DNA of 64,000 bases, from positions 248,001 to 312,000 of the forward strand of contig DUCM01000005.1 in NCBI GenBank assembly GCA_012959785.1, read 5' to 3'. Positions 18,110 through 27,043 of the stretch are shown here, piece by piece. The notes under the pieces were generated by a model, which had not been told where the DNA came from, made no database searches, and saw nothing but the letters and a program-made list of their open reading frames with translations. Each line of letters starts with the position of its first letter. Within the stretch, counting starts at the first letter, position 1. The position numbers and the translations under genes were made by a program. Source of the DNA: Planctomycetota bacterium (GTDB taxonomy: Bacteria; Planctomycetota; UBA1135; GCA-002686595).

Positions 18110-19450
18110 TCAGGCAGCCTCTGAGGCCTGATCGCCTTTGGAATCGGCTTTGCTGCCCTGGCCGAGACCCAGGGCACGGCCCAGCAGGATCGCCGCCAGG
18201 CCCACGAAGCCGGAGAATAGGGCTCCCATCTTGGCCTGACCCTGGAGGACGGGATCGATGAAGGCCGCACCGGCCACGAAGAGGGCCACGGTGAGTCCCA
18301 GGGCCGCGATGAAACCGGCCATGACCAGTTCCTTGATGCCCATGCCGCCGGGCAACTTGAAACCCATCTTGATGCCCAACAGTCCAAAGGCCGTCACGCC
18401 CACGGTCTTGCCCACCACCAAGGCCAGCAAGATGATCCAGGTCATGGGTCCGATGCCCGCGAGTTCCACGCCGGCGTTGGCGAAGGCGAAGAAGAACAGA
18501 CCGAAGTCCACGAAGAACTTGAGCTGGTGTTCGAACTGGTGCAGCGGCGAGTGGTGCTCCCCGTGAGCGCTGCCTGCCTCTTCGGCGCGGTCGACTTCGT
18601 CATCTTCGATGAACAGTCCCGTGTCGGTCTCGGGGCCGGGTAAGAAGGGTACGATGGGCACCAGGGCCAGGGCCGGATGCAAATGCGCCAACATCAAACC
18701 GACCCAGGAGATGGTGCCGCCAAGAGCGATGTAAGGAATCCAGCTCTGCACATCACGGCGCCGCAATAAAGCGGCGATGGCCATGCCCACGGCCACCAGT
18801 CCCAGGAACTCCGGCGCGGCGGGGTTCGCGGGATCGCCGTAGAAAATGGCGATGATGCCCAGGCCAATGGCGTCGTCGGCCACCGCCAGGAGCAACAGAA
18901 AACCGATGGCCGGATGACCCTTGCCAAAAACCGCGCGGGCCACCAGCCAGGCCAGGGCGATGTCGGTGGCGGTTGGAATACCCCAGCCCTTGGAGAGGCT
19001 GTCATCGCCCCACACAGTCGCGCCCTCTGGAAAGGCGCCGGGGTTGGCACCGTGCCAGGCCAAGAGTGCCAGAAAGAAAACGGCCACGGGCCCCACAACT
19101 CCACCCAGGGTGGCCAGGAGCGGATTGATCGCGTTCTTGAGGGGGTTCAGGCTGCCACCTGGAAGCGCTGCCTCGGCAATCTCCTTGGCGGCGATGCCAA
19201 AGAAAAACACCATGAAAATGTCATTGACCAGGAAGTGCAGCCCCACGGTGTGCCCGAATAAGGCGAAACCGAAGTTGAAGACCTCGTCGTGACCTGTGCC
19301 GTGCGCGCCTGTGCCGTGGATCTCGCCAAACCAATGGTGATAGGGGCCAGGGAACAGGTTGGCGGCCACGAGGGCCGCGAAGACCCCCACGATCAGGGGG
19401 ATCGAGAACTCCTGGAGGAAATTGACGAAGCCTTTGCTGGAGGAGCTCAC
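18110..19450 (-). CDS. nhaA: Na+/H+ antiporter NhaA
   Basis: A 446-residue inner-membrane antiporter that exchanges sodium for protons. From the GTG at 19448-19450 the motif ATDIALA (161-167) supplies the TM IV aspartate (D163, E. coli D133), VADDAIGL (190-197) supplies the D192-D193 pair (E. coli D163-D164), and VVGKTVGVTAFG carries the TM X lysine (E. coli K300). The frame stays open to 19573 but the extra 41 residues are hydrophilic and unlike NhaA, so the GTG is preferred. An acidic loop of about 25 residues (ETDTGLFIEDDEVDRAEEAGSAH) follows the middle helices and is longer than in E. coli. The tail ends with a short polar extension. Confidence 0.9.
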   Translation of the reverse strand: MSSSSKGFVNFLQEFSIPLIVGVFAALVAANLFPGPYHHWFGEIHGTGAHGTGHDEVFNFGFALFGHTVGLHFLVNDIFMVFFFGIAAKEIAEAALPGGSLNPLKNAINPLLATLGGVVGPVAVFFLALLAWHGANPGAFPEGATVWGDDSLSKGWGIPTATDIALAWLVARAVFGKGHPAIGFLLLLAVADDAIGLGIIAIFYGDPANPAAPEFLGLVAVGMAIAALLRRRDVQSWIPYIALGGTISWVGLMLAHLHPALALVPIVPFLPGPETDTGLFIEDDEVDRAEEAGSAHGEHHSPLHQFEHQLKFFVDFGLFFFAFANAGVELAGIGPMTWIILLALVVGKTVGVTAFGLLGIKMGFKLPGGMGIKELVMAGFIAALGLTVALFVAGAAFIDPVLQGQAKMGALFSGFVGLAAILLGRALGLGQGSKADSKGDQASEAA

Positions 19451-19742
19451 GGTGCTTGGCGGGTATATCTGGGCAAAAAGTGAACCGGTGGGTGGCCGGG
19501 AAGCGGGTCCCGAGCTGGCCCGGACGGCAACTCGCGATGCGAGGAGGATGCCGCTTGAAACCCTCTCAGGCAACTCGTTCGGAGATTGGGGGCCAGATTC
19601 TTGACCCCTCGGTAACTCTTGTGCCCTTTATTTGGGCCCGCATCGATCCCTATTCCGAACGAATCGCCGGCCAGGCTCGTAAGAAGCCTCCCGACTTGCT
19701 GGGACTGGACGGGAAGAAGGCCGCCCGGAGAGCGTCGACTGC

Positions 19743-19758
19743 CGGGTGCAGGCACCCG
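19743..19758. repeat. short perfect inverted repeat upstream of the gspD promoter
   Basis: CGGGTGC and GCACCCG are exact reverse complements separated by AG. The repeat ends 19 bases before the -35 box of the candidate secretion-operon promoter, a position where activators or repressors often bind. With a two-base loop it would not fold well as RNA without opening inner pairs, so a DNA-level site is more likely. Confidence 0.35.
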
Positions 19759-19777
19759 CCTGGCCCTTTCGGGCGCA

Positions 19778-19806
19778 TTGACAGGCCCCCTGGTGGTCCC
19801 TAGATT
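19778..19806 (+). promoter_or_regulatory. sigma-70-type promoter for the gsp operon
   Basis: TTGACA (19778-19783), exactly the consensus -35 box, is followed after 17 bases by TAGATT (19801-19806), a four-of-six match to the -10 box. The direction is toward gspD. The predicted transcription start near 19813 leaves a leader of about 185 bases before the ATG at 19998. This is the best promoter match I found in the window. Confidence 0.55.
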
Positions 19807-19997
19807 GCGCGCAGCCCTCAGAAGGCGGCGCACCCCGGGGGCGGTTTGCCTGGAGTCCTGCCAGGGAGCCTTCAGAGGATGGGTCGAACCCTGCGGCCCG
19901 CTGAAGGCACCCTGGGCCAAGCTACGAGCTCCGCGCCCCCCGCCCTGGCCCTGCTGATACAACCCAAGCGACGCCCTCAACCGAACAGACTCCCGCG

Positions 19998-22217
19998 ATG
20001 ATCTCTCTCCTCTCTCTACTGGCCTTCGCTCTGCCCGCCGCCGCTCCCTCTGCCCCCGTCGCGTTCGAGCCCCAGACGGACGCTACGAGCGGCGAGGTGC
20101 CCATCATCCAGGACCTCGGCAACGCCTGGCGCCTGCAGTTTGATGAGAGCAAGGAGGCCATGAATCTCGAGCAGTTCATCAAAATCTGCCAGCGCAACAC
20201 AGCCATCAACTTCACCTTCAGCACCGACACCCAGGCGGTTTTGAAGAGCACCAAGGTGCAGATGTTCGGTCCCAAGGTGATCCCCAAGGACGAGTTCTAC
20301 TCGTTCTTCCAGATCATCATGATCATCAACCGTTTCGTGTGCACGCGTATCGGCCCGGAGCATCTTTCGGTGGTGGTGGTGGCCAGCCTCGACTCGCCAG
20401 CGCGCTCCAATGTGCGCGGCGACGCCCTCTATATCACCGCCGAAGAAGTCGACCGCTACGCCGACCAGCCGGCAACCCTGGTGCAGACCGTCTTGCACCT
20501 GCCCAACATGGATGTGCGCACCATGGGCAACTCCATGCGCGCCATGGTGGTGGACCCCAACACCATGCAACTGGTGCCTATCCCCGAATCCAACAGCCTG
20601 ATCCTGATCGGCTTCGGCTCCAACATCGCTGCCCTCGTGCGCATGTTGCGCCTGATGAACGATGTCTCCGAACCGGAGCCCGCGATCCTGCCGGAGTTCG
20701 AGGTCATCCCCCTCGAATACGCCGCCGCCGATGAGATCGCCGACACGCTTGAGGAACTACTCGAAGCCAGCCGGCGCGCCACAAACACTGGCGGCACGCC
20801 CCAGGCTCAGGGCGCCACCGGCCGCCTGCAACAAGGCACTACCGAGACCAAGATCATGGTCCAGCCGCGCACCAACTCGCTCCTGGTCATGGCCATGCCC
20901 GACGACATGCCGCGCCTCAAGGAACTCGTGGCGCGCCTGGATGTGGACCAGATCGACCGCGAGCGCAACTACCACTTCCTGAGCCTAGAGAATGCCGATG
21001 CTGAGGAACTGGCCGAGGTCCTGACCAACTTTCTGCAGGACGCCAGCCGCGTCCAAGGCAACACCCCCGGAGGCGCCGGACGCCAGCAGGGCCAGGCTTC
21101 GAGCTCCAGCACCGAGATCGCCGTGGTCCCCGACCCGGCCACCAACTCGCTCCTGGTGGCTGCCCCGCGCTCGCGCTACGACGAAGTGCTCGACCTGATC
21201 GAGCGCCTCGACCGCCGCCAGGACCAGGTCCTGATCGAGACGGCTCTGATCGAACTCTCGGGGCGCGATGTGCTCGACATCGGCATCGAACTCGGTGGCG
21301 CAGACATCCCGGGAGGAGACGGCACGGGAGGCTTCGGCGTCAGCGACTTTGGCATGTCCACCTTTTCCGACAACGACGGAGACGGCATCCCCGATGTGCG
21401 AGTGCCCAACATCGCCCGGGGCATCACCGCCGGCCTGATCGACGGCGGCAGCTTCTCCCTGCCGGTCTTGATCGCCGCCAGCCAGGAACGCCGCAACACC
21501 AATGTGCTCAACATCCCCTCGGTGCTGGTCAACAACAACGGCTCGGCCCTTGTGACCACCCTGGATGAGCAACCCACCACGACCGTGACCATCAACGGCG
21601 CTGGCGGCCAAAGCCAGGAGACCTTCAACGGTTACGAGAAAGCCGGCATCACCTTGAGCATCTCGCCCACGATCAGCGCTGGCAAGTACCTGCGCCTGGG
21701 CATCGAACTCGAGGTTTCGACCTTCCAGGGCTCTTTCTCGGGCGCCATCCCGCCGCCCAAGATCACGCGCACCATTCAGACCACGGTCAATGTGCCCGAC
21801 GGCGACACCATGGTCATCGGCGGCATCATCGTCGACAACAAGACCGACAACCGCACCCAGGTCCCCTTCCTTGGCGACATCCCCTTCGTGGGGGTGCTCT
21901 TCCGGCGCACCGACGACACCGAGGATCGCACCACCCTGTACTTCTTTGTCACGCCGCACATCATGCACGACCGCGAATTCGCGGACCTCGCGGCCTTCAG
22001 CTACAAGAAGAAACTGCAAGCAGCAGACACCATCGGCGCCAGCCGGGTGCGCATCATCGATGACCGCTTCGGCGCCGACTCCGAAGTCCTCGACTTCTCC
22101 GGCTTCGATGTGCCCGTCTACCAGGCGCCGGACCATGGCGCGGTGAACGGAGCCGACATAGGAATCGGCAGCGAAGAAGCCAACGAAATGCTCGAAAACA
22201 AGAACTCCGACAACTAG
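19998..22217 (+). CDS. gspD: type II secretion system secretin GspD
   Basis: A 739-residue outer-membrane secretin. It starts with a signal peptide (MISLLSLLAFALPAAAPSAP), then an N0-like domain (about 50-110), an N1 domain (about 135-220), and N2 and N3 domains (230-325 and 325-410), each ending in the TNSLLVxAxPxxxxxLxxLxxRLD pattern (ARTNSLLVMAMPDD-like and ATNSLLVAAPRSR). The secretin barrel follows with VLNIPSVLVNNNGSA, AGITLSISPTIS, and PFLGDIPFVGVLFRR near the end. Gly/Gln/Ser-rich linkers interrupt N2 and N3. A DNDGDGIPD loop sits in the gate region. It forms the outer-membrane pore for the pseudopilus proteins encoded downstream. It is the first gene of the operon. Confidence 0.92.
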   Translation: MISLLSLLAFALPAAAPSAPVAFEPQTDATSGEVPIIQDLGNAWRLQFDESKEAMNLEQFIKICQRNTAINFTFSTDTQAVLKSTKVQMFGPKVIPKDEFYSFFQIIMIINRFVCTRIGPEHLSVVVVASLDSPARSNVRGDALYITAEEVDRYADQPATLVQTVLHLPNMDVRTMGNSMRAMVVDPNTMQLVPIPESNSLILIGFGSNIAALVRMLRLMNDVSEPEPAILPEFEVIPLEYAAADEIADTLEELLEASRRATNTGGTPQAQGATGRLQQGTTETKIMVQPRTNSLLVMAMPDDMPRLKELVARLDVDQIDRERNYHFLSLENADAEELAEVLTNFLQDASRVQGNTPGGAGRQQGQASSSSTEIAVVPDPATNSLLVAAPRSRYDEVLDLIERLDRRQDQVLIETALIELSGRDVLDIGIELGGADIPGGDGTGGFGVSDFGMSTFSDNDGDGIPDVRVPNIARGITAGLIDGGSFSLPVLIAASQERRNTNVLNIPSVLVNNNGSALVTTLDEQPTTTVTINGAGGQSQETFNGYEKAGITLSISPTISAGKYLRLGIELEVSTFQGSFSGAIPPPKITRTIQTTVNVPDGDTMVIGGIIVDNKTDNRTQVPFLGDIPFVGVLFRRTDDTEDRTTLYFFVTPHIMHDREFADLAAFSYKKKLQAADTIGASRVRIIDDRFGADSEVLDFSGFDVPVYQAPDHGAVNGADIGIGSEEANEMLENKNSDN

Positions 22218-22228
22218 TTGATCCAACC

Positions 22229-23935
22229 ATGGTGAACATCGGAGAACTCTTGATCGATGCTGGCTTGCGCCGCGAGCGGCTCGAGGAGTGTCGCGGGATC
22301 GCGGTGACGAGCGGCGACACTCTCGACCGCGTGATTCAGAAAAAGGGCTACCTTGAAGAGCCCCAGATCCTGGAGGTCTACGCCAAGGCGTTGGGGATGG
22401 AGTACTGTGCTGAACTCGAGGGCACTCCCGTGCCGCCTGAGTTCGTCAACGAGGTGCCCGTGCACTTCGCGCGCAACTACAACCTCGTGGCCCTGGGGCT
22501 GAACGACCAGGGCGCAATGCGCGTGGCCACCTGCTCGCCCCTCGATCCGCACCCCATGGATGACCTGGGTGCCCTCATGGGCGCCGAGATCGATCCCGTT
22601 CTGGCGCCCAAGCTAGAGATCACAACGCTCATATCGAGGGCCTACCGCCACAAGGCTGACGGCGTGGACAAGGCCCTCGCCGATGTGGCCGAGGACGGCG
22701 ACATCGCCGGCCTGGCGGTGGAAATCGACGACGCCGAAGATGTCCTCGATGTCTCCAACAAGGCGCCGATCATCAAGCTGGTCAACACGATCCTGTTTCA
22801 GGCTCTCAAGTTGCGAGCCTCGGATGTCCACTTCCAGGCCTTCCCCGACCGCCTGCAGGTGCGCTTTCGCATCGACGGCATTTTGTACGACATGGACTCG
22901 GTGCCGCGGCGGGTACAAGAGGCCATCGTCAGTCGGGTCAAGATCATGGGCAAGATGGACATCGCCGAGCGGCGCCTGCCCCAGGATGGCCGGGCTTCCC
23001 TGCGCATCGGTGACGGCGAGGTCGATGTGCGCATCAGCACCGTCCCCACCACCACCGGCGAGCGGATCGTCATGCGCCTGTTGGACAAGTCGGCCAAGCT
23101 CTTCACCGTGGGCGAAATCGGCTTGACAGAGAAAAACGAAGCCCTCCTGCGCGAATTCCTCGAGTACTCCCACGGCATCATCCTGGTCACGGGCCCCACG
23201 GGATCGGGCAAGACCACGACCCTCTACGCCGGTCTGACCGAGATCGACACCACCACCAAGAATGTGCTCACCATCGAGGACCCGGTGGAGTACTCGATGC
23301 CGGCCATCAGCCAGGTGCAGGTCAACACCAAGAAGGGCTTGACCTTCGCCGCCGGCCTGCGCGCGTTCCTTCGCCAGGACCCCGATGTCATGATGGTAGG
23401 TGAGATCCGCGACCTCGAGACCGCCGAGGTGGCCATCCGCGCCGCTCTCACTGGACACCTGGTCTTCTCCACGGTGCACACGAACGACTCCGCTTCCACC
23501 ATCACGCGCATGGTCGACCAGGGCGTCGAGCCTTACCTGGTGTCGAGTTCCATCGTCCTGGTGGTGGCCCAGCGACTGGTGCGAACGATCTGCAAGCATT
23601 GCCGTTTGGAAGGACCGATCTCCGACGAAGAAGCCGCCAAACTCAAGAAGGTCGGCATCGACCCCGCCGAGATGAACGGCTCTGTCGCCTCGGCCACGGG
23701 CTGCGACGAGTGCTTTCAGTCGGGCTACTCGGGCCGTACAGCGATCTACGAGTTCATGCCTGTGGACGAGACCCTGCGCACCGAGATCATGGAGGGCTAC
23801 ACCGCCACCAGACTCAAGCGCTCGGCCGTGGAGCGCGGCATGATCACCCTGCGCGAAGATGGCCGAGTCAAGATCAAGGAAGGGCTGACCACCGCCGATG
23901 AAGTTCTGCGGGTCACCCAAATGGACCTCGACTAG
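22229..23935 (+). CDS. gspE: type II secretion ATPase GspE
   Basis: A 568-residue cytoplasmic ATPase that drives pseudopilus assembly. An N-terminal MshEN/GspE N1-type domain (1-130) precedes the ATPase core, which has Walker A GPTGSGKTT (322-330), the Asp box LTIEDPVEY (347-355), Walker B DVMMVGEIRD (386-395) and the His box TGHLVFSTVHTND (408-420). A four-cysteine zinc motif is present: CKHC (455-458) and CDEC (492-495). It starts 11 bases after gspD. The PilB and GspE families are close; the context with GspD and pseudopilins favours GspE. Confidence 0.93.
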   Translation: MVNIGELLIDAGLRRERLEECRGIAVTSGDTLDRVIQKKGYLEEPQILEVYAKALGMEYCAELEGTPVPPEFVNEVPVHFARNYNLVALGLNDQGAMRVATCSPLDPHPMDDLGALMGAEIDPVLAPKLEITTLISRAYRHKADGVDKALADVAEDGDIAGLAVEIDDAEDVLDVSNKAPIIKLVNTILFQALKLRASDVHFQAFPDRLQVRFRIDGILYDMDSVPRRVQEAIVSRVKIMGKMDIAERRLPQDGRASLRIGDGEVDVRISTVPTTTGERIVMRLLDKSAKLFTVGEIGLTEKNEALLREFLEYSHGIILVTGPTGSGKTTTLYAGLTEIDTTTKNVLTIEDPVEYSMPAISQVQVNTKKGLTFAAGLRAFLRQDPDVMMVGEIRDLETAEVAIRAALTGHLVFSTVHTNDSASTITRMVDQGVEPYLVSSSIVLVVAQRLVRTICKHCRLEGPISDEEAAKLKKVGIDPAEMNGSVASATGCDECFQSGYSGRTAIYEFMPVDETLRTEIMEGYTATRLKRSAVERGMITLREDGRVKIKEGLTTADEVLRVTQMDLD

Positions 23936-23952
23936 CGCCGGCTAAGCGCAGC

Positions 23953-25212
23953 ATGCCGATTTTCCAGTACAAGGCCATCTCCACCGCGGGAGAACAGCGC
24001 TCGGGTGTTGTGGACGCCGACACAGCCCGCGAGGCCCGCGATATTCTGCGTCGTGATGGCCTCCTGGTCAGCGCGATCAAGCAATCCCACGGCCGCCCTA
24101 CCAAGGGTTCCAAGGGCCGGGCACCCGATGGGTTCCTGGCGCGCATCCTCAAGAGCCGCTCCCAGCGCCTCTCCACCAGCTCGCGGGACCTCGACCTCGT
24201 CACCGGCGTCACCCGTCAATTGGGCACCATGCTTGGCTCGGGCATTCCCATGACCGAGGCTCTGCGGGCCATGATCGACCAGGCCGATGATCGGCGCTCG
24301 GAAACAATCTTCCGTCAGATCAGAGAGCGGGTGAACCAAGGCGCGTCCCTGGCCGACGCCCTCGAGGAACACCCGAACCTGTTCAGCTCGCTGTATGTGA
24401 ACATGATCCGCGCTGGCGAGGCCACTGGCAATGTCGATGTTGTGCTCATGCGACTGGCCGACTACATGCAGGCCCAGCGCACCCTGCGCCGCAAGGTCGT
24501 GGGCGCCATGACCTACCCGGCCATGATGATCGGCCTGGGCCTCATCGTGGTCACGGCCTTGATGGCCTGGGTGGTGCCCAATATCACCGCCATGTTGCAG
24601 GACACGGGCCAGGTCCTGCCCCTGCCGACCCAGATATTGGTGGCGATTTCGTCTGTCTTCCAGAACTACTGGTGGTTGGGATTCTTGGGAATGGCGGCGC
24701 TCTCTTTTGCCTTTGAGCGCGTGCACCAACAATCCCACCGCGGCCGGCGCCTGATCGACCGTTGGATGCTGAAGATGCCCATCGTGGGTGATGTACTCTT
24801 GAAGCAGTCGGTCTCGCGCTTCACGCGCACCCTGGCAACCCTCTTGCAGAGCGGCGTGCCCGCCGTGCAAAGCCTCGAGATCACTCGCGATGTGGTCCAG
24901 AACACGATCATCTCCGACGCCACGGAACACATCCGCGTGCGCATCCTCGAAGGCACCGACCTCGCCACGCCCCTCAAGCAAACCGGGGTTTTCCCCTCAG
25001 TGGTGGGCTACATGGTGGCCGTGGGCGAACAGTCGGGCGAAATCGAGCAGATGCTCGACCGCATCGCCGACGCCTATGACGAGGAAATCGAAATTGCCAC
25101 CGACCGCATGACCTCGGTTCTCGAGCCGATCATGATCGTCTGCCTGGCGGTTGTGGTGGGCTTCATCGTGGTCTCGATCGTGCTACCCATCCTCCAAATC
25201 GGCCAGATGTGA
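23953..25212 (+). CDS. gspF: type II secretion inner-membrane platform protein GspF
   Basis: A 419-residue membrane protein with the duplicated GspF fold. The first copy is LVTGVTRQLGTMLGSGIPMTEALRAM... and the second SRFTRTLATLLQSGVPAVQSLEIT..., each followed by hydrophobic helices, with three to four membrane spans in total. It anchors the pseudopilus base and contacts GspE. The N-terminus MPIFQYKAISTAGEQRSGVVDADT is the usual cytoplasmic start. The intervening 17 bases after gspE fit an operon. Confidence 0.93.
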   Translation: MPIFQYKAISTAGEQRSGVVDADTAREARDILRRDGLLVSAIKQSHGRPTKGSKGRAPDGFLARILKSRSQRLSTSSRDLDLVTGVTRQLGTMLGSGIPMTEALRAMIDQADDRRSETIFRQIRERVNQGASLADALEEHPNLFSSLYVNMIRAGEATGNVDVVLMRLADYMQAQRTLRRKVVGAMTYPAMMIGLGLIVVTALMAWVVPNITAMLQDTGQVLPLPTQILVAISSVFQNYWWLGFLGMAALSFAFERVHQQSHRGRRLIDRWMLKMPIVGDVLLKQSVSRFTRTLATLLQSGVPAVQSLEITRDVVQNTIISDATEHIRVRILEGTDLATPLKQTGVFPSVVGYMVAVGEQSGEIEQMLDRIADAYDEEIEIATDRMTSVLEPIMIVCLAVVVGFIVVSIVLPILQIGQM

Positions 25213-25441
25213 CCCAAGAAGGTGCTGGCACCCCTTTCCTGGCCCTTCAGGGGCCGATTGGGCGACTGTGGGGAAGATCGAGACAGTGCTATCGTATCTA
25301 CTCCAGGGATGCGGCCCGGGGTGCTGGCCGCCGAGCTTCAAACAACCCGCACAAGCGCACCCGCAACAGCTACTTCAAGACAACCACATAACGGACAACA
25401 CCTTCAGGACACCGCGCCCCGCCTACCAGCGCCGACCCGAC
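25213..25441 (+). other. intergenic gap inside the gsp operon before the pseudopilin genes
   Basis: The only sizeable gap of the operon (229 bases). It contains two small stem-loops (GGTGC-TG-GCACC at about 25219 and GGCCC-TTCAG-GGGCC at about 25243) and an extended -10-like TGCTATCG near 25288, without a good -35 box. It could hold an internal promoter or an mRNA processing site that raises major pseudopilin expression over gspDEF, but the evidence is weak. Confidence 0.35.
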
Positions 25442-25891
25442 ATGAACACAGCCCTCTCCACATCCAAGCGTCCCTCCAGTAAGGGCGGTTTCTCCCTGGC
25501 AGAATTGATGGTGGTGATCGTCATCATCGGCTTGCTCGCCACTTTGGTGGTGCCCAAGGTCGTGGACGCCCTCAGGCGCGCCTTCGGGGGCACGGCCAAG
25601 TCCAACATCATGGCCATCACCGCGGCCCTCGATGACTACGCCATCAACAACGCCGGATCCTACCCCGACTCCCTTGAGGCTCTGGTGACCCCCGACGAGA
25701 ACGGCTACACCTACCTCAAGCAAAAGCGGGTTCCCCTCGACCCCTGGGGCACCGAGTACCAGTATGCCCCCCCCACCGCCAGCGAACGGGACCCGCGCGT
25801 CTTCACCCTGGGCAAGGACGGCTCGATCGGCGGCGAGGGCGAAGACAAGGACATGGACAACTGGACAATCTTGGGCGGGACAGGCCGCTGA
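25442..25891 (+). CDS. gspG: major pseudopilin GspG
   Basis: A 149-residue pilin-like protein. The prepilin peptidase site is G16/F17 (KGG-FSLAELMVVIVIIG) with the conserved Glu at +5, followed by one membrane helix. The C-terminus carries the GspG signature DPWGTEYQY and the calcium-site segment GKDGSIGGEGEDKDMDNW, which identifies it as the major pseudopilin rather than a minor one. The ATG at 25442 was chosen because it gives a normal 16-residue leader; the frame is open upstream to 25151 but that part overlaps gspF and is not pilin-like. Confidence 0.93.
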   Translation: MNTALSTSKRPSSKGGFSLAELMVVIVIIGLLATLVVPKVVDALRRAFGGTAKSNIMAITAALDDYAINNAGSYPDSLEALVTPDENGYTYLKQKRVPLDPWGTEYQYAPPTASERDPRVFTLGKDGSIGGEGEDKDMDNWTILGGTGR

Positions 25892-25892
25892 G

Positions 25893-26459
25893 ATGCCCTT
25901 GATACGCCTGGGCCCCAGAGACTCGAGCCCTACCGGGGGCTTCACCATGGTGGAGCTCCTGGCGGTCGTAACGATCATGGGTCTCATGGCCGGGATCGTG
26001 GCCCTCAGCTGGGCCGCCAGTTTGCCCCGGGCCGAGCTCAACTCCACAGTGCACGACCTGGCGGCGGCGGTCAGCGGTGCGCGCTCCGACGCCATCGCTC
26101 GCAACGGCATCTTCCGCATCTACTACGACCTCGATGCCAATAGTTACAGCGTCTCATCGCCCTACCGTTTCGGCGGAGGCCTGGCACGCACGGACGAAGA
26201 GCGCCTGATCCTCAAGCGCATGCGTCTGCCCGAGTCGGTGGACATGCAACTCGTCACCATAGGCGGCATGCGCTACGAGAGTGGCGTGGTTTATGTCAGC
26301 TTCGACCCCCTCGGCAGCGCCACGGGACACACCGTAACCCTGATGCAATCCACCTCCGATGTGCCCCTGACCATCGAGGTCCTGCCGCTCACGGGCCTGA
26401 TCAGATTTCACTACGATGGCTTCGAGCGGCCCATCATGACTGCGGAGGATTTTGATTGA
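25893..26459 (+). CDS. gspH: minor pseudopilin GspH
   Basis: A 188-residue type IV pilin-like protein with leader MPLIRLGPRDSSPTGG, cleavage before FTMVELLAVVTIMG (Glu +5) and a following membrane helix. The body (VHDLAAAVSGARSDAIARNGIFRIYYDL) matches GspH/FimT-like folds, where early residues describe arrays of small side chains next to a beta-rich domain. The start lies one base after the gspG stop. Its position as second pseudopilin gene fits GspH. Confidence 0.85.
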   Translation: MPLIRLGPRDSSPTGGFTMVELLAVVTIMGLMAGIVALSWAASLPRAELNSTVHDLAAAVSGARSDAIARNGIFRIYYDLDANSYSVSSPYRFGGGLARTDEERLILKRMRLPESVDMQLVTIGGMRYESGVVYVSFDPLGSATGHTVTLMQSTSDVPLTIEVLPLTGLIRFHYDGFERPIMTAEDFD

Positions 26460-27019
26460 AGCTTCAGCGCTCCTCCAGACGAGCCGGCTTCACCCTGGTG
26501 GAGATCGCTGTGACTCTGCTCATCGTGGGCATCGGCCTGACCATGTGCGTGGAGTCCCTCTTTGTCGCCAAGCACCAAGCGGCCCACACCCGCAACCTCA
26601 AGCTGGCTCGCGAACTTGGCAGCATGACCCTGGGGCAGATCGAATCCGGGCTTTATCAGGACGACATCGAGACCGGTTGGACCGGCAGCTACGCTCAGGA
26701 GGGCTATGCCAACTTCTATTTCGAAGTGCTGCTCGGGGAGGAGACCTTTGAGGAGTACGAAGATGAAGTCTACGAGTCGAGCTACCACGACGCCTTCGCG
26801 GCTCGCCGTGAGCGCCGCGAGGAAGAACGGCGCCTGGAGGATGACGATGACCAGGACGAAATCGAGGAACCCTTCGAGAAGGTCAAGTTGCGGGTCACCT
26901 TCCCCCAAACTCGAGAGTTCAAGAACAGCCTGGTGATCGAGTCCTGGATGAACTGGGAGCAGGTCCACGGCGTGGACGAAGATTCAGAGTCCGGCTTGCC
27001 CAGCGGCGAGCCGCAATAA
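26456..27019 (+). CDS. gspI: minor pseudopilin GspI with a charged insertion
   Basis: A 187-residue pilin-like protein starting at TTG, whose first bases overlap the gspH stop. The leader is short (MKLQRSSRRAG) and the mature part begins FTLVEIAVTLLIVGIG with Glu +5. The segment ARELGSMTLGQIESG is GspI-like. Residues about 95-141 are a highly charged, mostly acidic stretch (EETFEEYEDEVYESS, then RRERREEERRLEDDDDQDE), which splits the small beta domain and is not part of the usual GspI fold of about 120 residues. Assignment is by order and length, with moderate certainty. Confidence 0.75.
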   Translation: MKLQRSSRRAGFTLVEIAVTLLIVGIGLTMCVESLFVAKHQAAHTRNLKLARELGSMTLGQIESGLYQDDIETGWTGSYAQEGYANFYFEVLLGEETFEEYEDEVYESSYHDAFAARRERREEERRLEDDDDQDEIEEPFEKVKLRVTFPQTREFKNSLVIESWMNWEQVHGVDEDSESGLPSGEPQ

Positions 27020-27043
27020 CCCAAGCAACAAGAGGACCACCTG

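Larger units (their letters stand above)
19451..19997 (+). other. divergent intergenic region between nhaA and the secretion operon
   Basis: About 550 bases with no convincing gene: open frames here are low-quality and overlap on both strands. It holds the promoter at 19778-19806 and a small perfect hairpin CGGGTGC-AG-GCACCCG at 19743-19758, just upstream of the -35 box, which could be an operator or a terminator for leftward or rightward reading. I saw nothing else that I can name. Confidence 0.6.

Noticed and set aside
19880-19900. Possible tRNA T-arm (GGGTTCGACCC on the minus strand)
   Set aside because: The stem does not pair outside the loop and no cloverleaf can be drawn around it.
19447-19980. 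177-residue minus-strand and 115-residue plus-strand frames in the nhaA-gspD gap
   Set aside because: Both are low-complexity and occupy the promoter region; neither resembles a protein family.
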